Assembly: GCA_030635945.1 (NCBI GenBank) | Contig: DAOVXW010000039.1 | Span: forward strand, 1 to 6,078 | Origin: Dehalococcoidia bacterium | Lineage (GTDB): Bacteria > Chloroflexota > Dehalococcoidia > Dehalococcoidales > G020351185 | DNA: 6,078 nucleotides | Direction: 5' to 3' | Shown here: positions 6,046 to 6,078 of the stretch, piece by piece | Position numbering within the stretch: position 1 is the stretch's first letter | Layout of the letters: every line of letters starts with the position of its first letter | Translations under genes and position numbers: made by a program | The notes under the pieces: generated by a model | Seen by the model: only the letters and a program-made list of their open reading frames with translations | Databases searched by the model: none | What the model was told of the DNA's origin: nothing

Positions 6046-6051
6046 GAGGTG
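6046..6051 (+). promoter_or_regulatory. Shine-Dalgarno-like GAGGTG for the right-edge gene
   Basis: GAGGTG is complementary to the 16S rRNA 3' end and lies eight bases before the ATG at 6060, a good spacing. It decides for that ATG over those at 6066 and 6075. Confidence 0.5.
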
Positions 6052-6059
6052 GATAGAAA

Positions 6060-6078
6060 ATGGTGATGTGGAGAATGA
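6060..6078 (+). CDS. Possible start of a gene cut by the right edge
   Basis: The ATG at 6060 opens a frame of only six complete codons (MVMWRM) before the window ends. Support comes from the Shine-Dalgarno-like GAGGTG eight bases upstream and the ATG-free gap before it. Too little protein is visible to name a product. A second frame, open from 5828 to the edge with only TTG or GTG starts, competes with it. Confidence 0.4.

Noticed and set aside
5828..6078. Frame open through the right intergenic region to the window edge
   Set aside because: It has no ATG, only TTG/GTG starts without a good ribosome-binding site, and its AT-rich translation up to 6000 does not look like protein; the ATG at 6060 is better supported. 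More sequence could reverse this.

Overview
The window is a compact bacterial stretch with every recognised gene on the + strand and mostly short gaps: the 3' part of an acyl-CoA synthetase gene, a DegV-family lipid-binding protein, a small P-loop kinase-like protein, a leucyl aminopeptidase (M17/PepA), an ArsA/Get3-type ATPase, a Crp/Fnr-family regulator and a small two-cluster ferredoxin. After a 228-base intergenic region a further gene may begin at the right edge. Base composition is fairly balanced. The gene set (ferredoxin, cysteine-free Crp/Fnr protein, ArsA-like ATPase) and the style of the aminopeptidase N-terminus suggest an anaerobic, free-living bacterium, perhaps a Chloroflexota/Dehalococcoidia-like lineage. 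That placement is an inference from memory of the families, not a search result.

Layout. 1-801: C-terminal part of an AMP-forming acyl-CoA synthetase, cut by the left edge. 857-1720: DegV/FakB-like protein. 1768-2388: AAA_33-type P-loop protein. 2412-3920: M17 aminopeptidase, started by GTG behind a near-perfect Shine-Dalgarno sequence. A perfect 30-base palindrome covers its last codons and stop and is followed closely by a T run, so it may terminate or attenuate transcription before the next gene. 3961-4875: single-domain ArsA/Get3-like ATPase. 4890-5588: Crp/Fnr regulator, 14 bases downstream. 5628-5831: 67-residue 2[4Fe-4S] ferredoxin. 5832-6059: AT-rich non-coding region ending in a long imperfect hairpin just before a Shine-Dalgarno-like sequence and an ATG at 6060.

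Working together. The first two genes both concern acyl chains: one activates acids to CoA thioesters, the other belongs to a family that carries free fatty acids. The aminopeptidase is housekeeping peptide turnover. The last three genes (ATPase, regulator, ferredoxin) look like a possible functional unit, probably redox- or metallocofactor-related, but no substrate can be read from the sequence. No mobile element, CRISPR array, tRNA or rRNA was seen. The points most worth checking are the altered catalytic motifs of the acyl-CoA synthetase, the atypical ArsA-like ATPase and its two neighbours, the palindrome at the end of the aminopeptidase gene, and the leader hairpin at the right edge.
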